Assembly (NCBI RefSeq): GCF_020216525.1
Contig: NZ_JAIWOY010000002.1
Span: 310,001-374,000, forward strand
Length of the DNA: 64,000 nucleotides
Source: Nocardioides nematodiphilus
GTDB taxonomy: Bacteria > Actinomycetota > Actinomycetes > Propionibacteriales > Nocardioidaceae
Direction: 5' to 3'
Positions within the stretch are counted from its first letter, which is position 1. Every line of letters begins with the position of its first letter. This document shows, piece after piece, positions 61,426-64,000 of this stretch. Made by a program: the position numbers and the translations under genes. Under the pieces are notes generated by a model. That model was not told the origin of the DNA. It saw only the letters and a list, made by a program, of their open reading frames with translations, and did not search any database.

Positions 61426-62193
61426 TCAGCCGGACGATTCGGGCCAGTGCGCTGTCGCGTCATCCGCGACGGGACTCCGCAACAGGCCCTGCTGGCGCAC
61501 TACCACGTAGGACCACGCGATGGTGACGACCGCTGCGGTCAGCGTCAGGGTGATGATCGCGCCGCCCTTGAGGAGGACGAAGTTCGCCGTGGACAGCGAC
61601 TCCAGCAGCCACAACGTGATCCCGCCCTTGACCAGGATCACCAGGCCCCACAGCAGCGTGAGCCGCCAGAAGTGGGCCCGGATCTCGGGCCGATCCGCGA
61701 CAGCGACGCTCATCGGGTAGAAGTCCGGAGCGAGCCGAGCGATGATCGGACGCGAGGTCCACAGCGAGCCGAGGAAGATCGTCGAGACCGCCAGGTCCCC
61801 GAAGACCGGCTGGACGAAGTAGACGAAGCTGCTCCCCGAGATGAGCGTGAACGCCGTCTTGATCGTCAAGATCGCCAGGCTCAGCAGGAGCAACCCGGAG
61901 ACCGGGCGTCGGGTGGCGTAGCGCCACCCCATCGCCAGCACCATCCACGCCAGGCAGACGAGCACAGCGGTGGTCACGTTGAAGAGCTCGATCATCGCCC
62001 ACAGCAACGTCGCCGGGATGATGACCGCGAGCATCAAGCTCGAGAGGATCCGCAGGGCCACCTGCAGCAGGCCGAGACCGGGGGTGTGCGGACCGCACGC
62101 GACACGTCCGGCGACTCTTGACTCTTCCACGGTCGGCCGACCCGCCCCCGGGCTGTACGCCGGATACCCCAACCGAAGACGACGAAGACGCAT
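61426..62193 (-). CDS. VC0807-like integral membrane protein
   Basis: About 255 residues with six hydrophobic segments; the core RRPVSGLLLLSLAILTIKTAFTLISGSSFVYFVQPVFGDLAVSTIFLGSLWTSRPIIARLAPDFYP follows the VC0807-family pattern (recalled). Function unknown. The start is uncertain: the chosen ATG (MRLRRLRLG) has no clear ribosome site, and the frame stays open to 62403. It lies upstream of the GGDEF gene on the same strand, 126 nt away. Confidence 0.75.
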   Translation of the reverse strand: MRLRRLRLGYPAYSPGAGRPTVEESRVAGRVACGPHTPGLGLLQVALRILSSLMLAVIIPATLLWAMIELFNVTTAVLVCLAWMVLAMGWRYATRRPVSGLLLLSLAILTIKTAFTLISGSSFVYFVQPVFGDLAVSTIFLGSLWTSRPIIARLAPDFYPMSVAVADRPEIRAHFWRLTLLWGLVILVKGGITLWLLESLSTANFVLLKGGAIITLTLTAAVVTIAWSYVVVRQQGLLRSPVADDATAHWPESSG

Positions 62194-62435
62194 TCTCCAT
62201 ACGGGAGCCGTCGGTACCGACCACGCTACTCGCTCGTGCCCCGCGCCGCCCTGGAAACCGTGGCTCACAGAGAAGACGACGTTCAGCACATTCAGCCATC
62301 GTTTTCCCGTGCGCGCGTCGCGATCATCGCCAACCCGCGCCGCTGAGGGGCGGCTGGAGTGGATGATCGTGCTGTGTGCAAAGACAATCCTCACCGTCTT
62401 CACACTCCATTCCGTCCCCCGACCGAAAGGCCGAT

Positions 62436-63785
62436 GTGCACGAGTTCGCCGCGCAGGACCGCGAGGCGCTCGCGAGCGTTGCCCAGTGGATCGCCGAACG
62501 TCTCACCAGCCCGCCGGAAGCGCCCTCGCCGGGTCACGTTCACGGCGACACCGTCCTGCCTGATCTGACCCGAGAAGGGGTCGGTCCACAAGCCGCGTGG
62601 GCCAGCCTGCGCGACACGGTGCTCCCGACGTCGTTCCCCAGCGACCACGCCCGCTACCTCGCCTTCGTCGGCGGTGCCCCGACCCCGGCTGCGGTGCTCA
62701 CGGACGCTGCCTTGTCAGCCGCCTCGGTCTACGGCGGCAGCGAGCTCGAGGCCGGTGCCGTGGTCGCGGTCGAGCGCGCCGCGATCGCGTGGTTGTGCAC
62801 GCTCCTGGGATATCCCGAGGAAGCTCACGGCACGTTCGTCAGCGGCGGCTCGATGGCGAACCTCAGCGCCCTGGTCGCGGCCCGACACGGCCGCTCATCG
62901 ACGTCCGGAGGACCGCCCAGCATCATCGTGATGGGCGCCTCAGCACACTCCTCGGTCCGCGCCGCCGCAACCATCATGGGCTGTTCCGTGGTGGTCGCCG
63001 GCGCAGGTCATGACGTCCTGCGTGCCGAGCACCTCGAGCCGGTGCTTGCCGCCCTCGATCCGACCGATGTGGTCGCCGTCGTGGCGAGTGCAGGCGCCAC
63101 GAACACGGGTGCGATCGATGCCCTCGCCGAGGTCGCAGAGTGCTGCGCCAGCCGCGGGACCTGGCTCCACGTGGACGCGGCATACGGCGGGGCGGCGATG
63201 CTCGCACCCGCGTACCGAGACCTCTTCGCCGGGATCGAACGGGCGGACTCGATCACGATCGACCCCCACAAGTGGCTCTTCACGCCCTTCGACTGCGCCG
63301 CGGTGATCTACCGCGATCCGGCGCTGGCCCGCGCCGCTCACCGCCAGCACGCCCACTACCTCGATGCGGTCAACGACGACGACGCGGACAATCCGGCCGA
63401 CTACGCGGTGCACCTCACGCGCCGCGCCCGCGGCGTACCGCTGTGGGCCTCGATCCTCGCGTACGGCACCGATGCCTACGTCGATGCCGTCGAGCGATGC
63501 CTCGCGACCGCCGCCTACGCCGCCAAGCGGATCGAGGCCGATCCGATGCTCGATCTCGTCCTCGACCGGCAGTTGTCTGTGGTGCTGTTCCGTCGCGTCG
63601 GCTGGAGAGCCGGCGACTACGACCGCTGGTCGTACCGGACGCGCGTGCGCGGTCTGGGGCTCGTCACCCCGTCCATGTACGCCGGGGAGCCGGTGCTCAG
63701 ACTGTGCTTCGTCAACCCGCGCACGACACATGCCGACGTCGACGTGCTGCTGGAGAGCCTCGCGGATGCAGGCAGTGAGCCGTGA
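62436..63785 (+). CDS. PLP-dependent group II decarboxylase (aromatic-L-amino-acid decarboxylase type)
   Basis: A 449-residue protein from a GTG with AAAGG 5 nt upstream. It has the N-terminal substrate region (LPTSFPSDHARYLAFVGGAPTPAAVLTD), TFVSGGSMANLSALVAAR, the Schiff-base Lys in SITIDPHKWLF and the C-terminal MYAGEPVLRLCFVNPRTT. The family decarboxylates aromatic amino acids or glutamate; the substrate here is not evident. A putative transporter gene begins 112 nt downstream, which would fit an amine-producing or exporting pair. Confidence 0.9.
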   Translation: MHEFAAQDREALASVAQWIAERLTSPPEAPSPGHVHGDTVLPDLTREGVGPQAAWASLRDTVLPTSFPSDHARYLAFVGGAPTPAAVLTDAALSAASVYGGSELEAGAVVAVERAAIAWLCTLLGYPEEAHGTFVSGGSMANLSALVAARHGRSSTSGGPPSIIVMGASAHSSVRAAATIMGCSVVVAGAGHDVLRAEHLEPVLAALDPTDVVAVVASAGATNTGAIDALAEVAECCASRGTWLHVDAAYGGAAMLAPAYRDLFAGIERADSITIDPHKWLFTPFDCAAVIYRDPALARAAHRQHAHYLDAVNDDDADNPADYAVHLTRRARGVPLWASILAYGTDAYVDAVERCLATAAYAAKRIEADPMLDLVLDRQLSVVLFRRVGWRAGDYDRWSYRTRVRGLGLVTPSMYAGEPVLRLCFVNPRTTHADVDVLLESLADAGSEP

Positions 63786-63897
63786 CGGGTACTTTGCACC
63801 CGACGGTACGGACGCCCGGTCCACCTCGTGGTTGTTTCTCGCCGCCGGTGCAGCGTCAGGGTTCCACTTCGATCCACGCCACGGTTAAGGGAAACGC

Positions 63898-64000
63898 ATG
63901 AGACGCAGTGCAGCCAGCTCTGCACCCGAGGCGAGCGCCAACGCCGCTATCGCGGATCCCGCTGCGGTGCCTCCGCGTTCGCGTGCGTGGATCATCGAAC
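63898..64000 (+). CDS. Start of an unidentified gene (cut by window edge)
   Basis: ATG preceded by AAGGGA, then an open frame of 34 codons to the window end, starting MRRSAASSAPEASANAAI and continuing through PPRSRAWIIE. The Ala/Pro/Ser-rich, basic N-terminus would suit the cytoplasmic tail of a transporter, but too little is visible to name it. Confidence 0.6.
   Translation, partial: MRRSAASSAPEASANAAIADPAAVPPRSRAWIIE

Noticed and set aside
1..64000. tRNA or rRNA genes
   Set aside because: No T-loop GGTTCGAATCC-type plus acceptor-stem arrangement or rRNA core sequence was noticed on either strand; rnpB is the only RNA gene I can support.

Overview
The window is very high-GC, densely packed DNA with GTG starts, ATGA/GTGA/TGATG stop-start overlaps and a frequent CGTACG word. 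An mce lipid-uptake operon, a glnA2-(amidotransferase-like)-glnE order and an actinobacterial two-domain NadE point to an actinomycete, most likely Nocardioidaceae (Nocardioides-like). The genus is my inference from gene content; no 16S or marker gene is present.

Layout. 1-6463 (minus): mce operon, yrbEA-yrbEB-mceA-B-C-D and the start of mceE. 6719-11641 (minus): nitrogen block, glnA2, a class I amidotransferase-like protein lacking its catalytic Cys, and glnE. 11824-18005: hexuronate catabolism (kdgK diverging from a LacI regulator, then uxaC, a fructuronate reductase and manD), controlled by two nearly identical operators. 18007-19343: satE-like/satD-like pair. 19426-25898: nadE, a MacB/FtsX-type exporter and panB. 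25899-29357: an accessory patch with a 22-bp tandem repeat, a polymorphic toxin with a lower-GC tail and its immunity candidate, and a lipoprotein/PKD secreted pair. 29459-32871: ABC exporter plus DesKR-type two-component system. 32910-35155: sugar dehydrogenase lipoprotein, two small genes and rnpB (RNase P RNA). 35413-37862: WrbA-like, muconolactone-isomerase-like, HxlR and SDR redox genes. 37977-46024: fructan/fructose locus (secreted GH32, fructokinase, ABM protein, FrcABC-type transporter, LacI regulator with three operator copies). 46134-51637: housekeeping and hypothetical genes (family 5 UDG, Tim44-like protein, Lrp regulator with a divergent amino-acid transporter).

51647-58911 looks like a defence island: a truncated NERD-type N-terminus at the boundary, a Hachiman anti-phage pair (hamA DUF1837 nuclease + hamB helicase), an unrecognised cyclase-fold-like protein on the opposite strand, an IS110-family transposon with a structured non-coding end that could carry a bridge RNA, and a NucS/DUF91-like PD-(D/E)XK nuclease. 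Base composition and codon use are visibly less GC-rich here than in the flanks. 59170-64000 returns to chromosomal style: a GGDEF protein with a degenerate EAL domain, a membrane protein, a PLP-dependent aromatic amino-acid decarboxylase type gene and the first 34 codons of a further gene.

The novelty candidates I rate highest are the cyclase-like gene beside Hachiman, the Cys-less amidotransferase inside the glutamine synthetase/adenylyltransferase operon, the nested duplicated module inside the GH32 enzyme, and the paired inverted operators of the uronate locus. Hachiman itself is an already described system.
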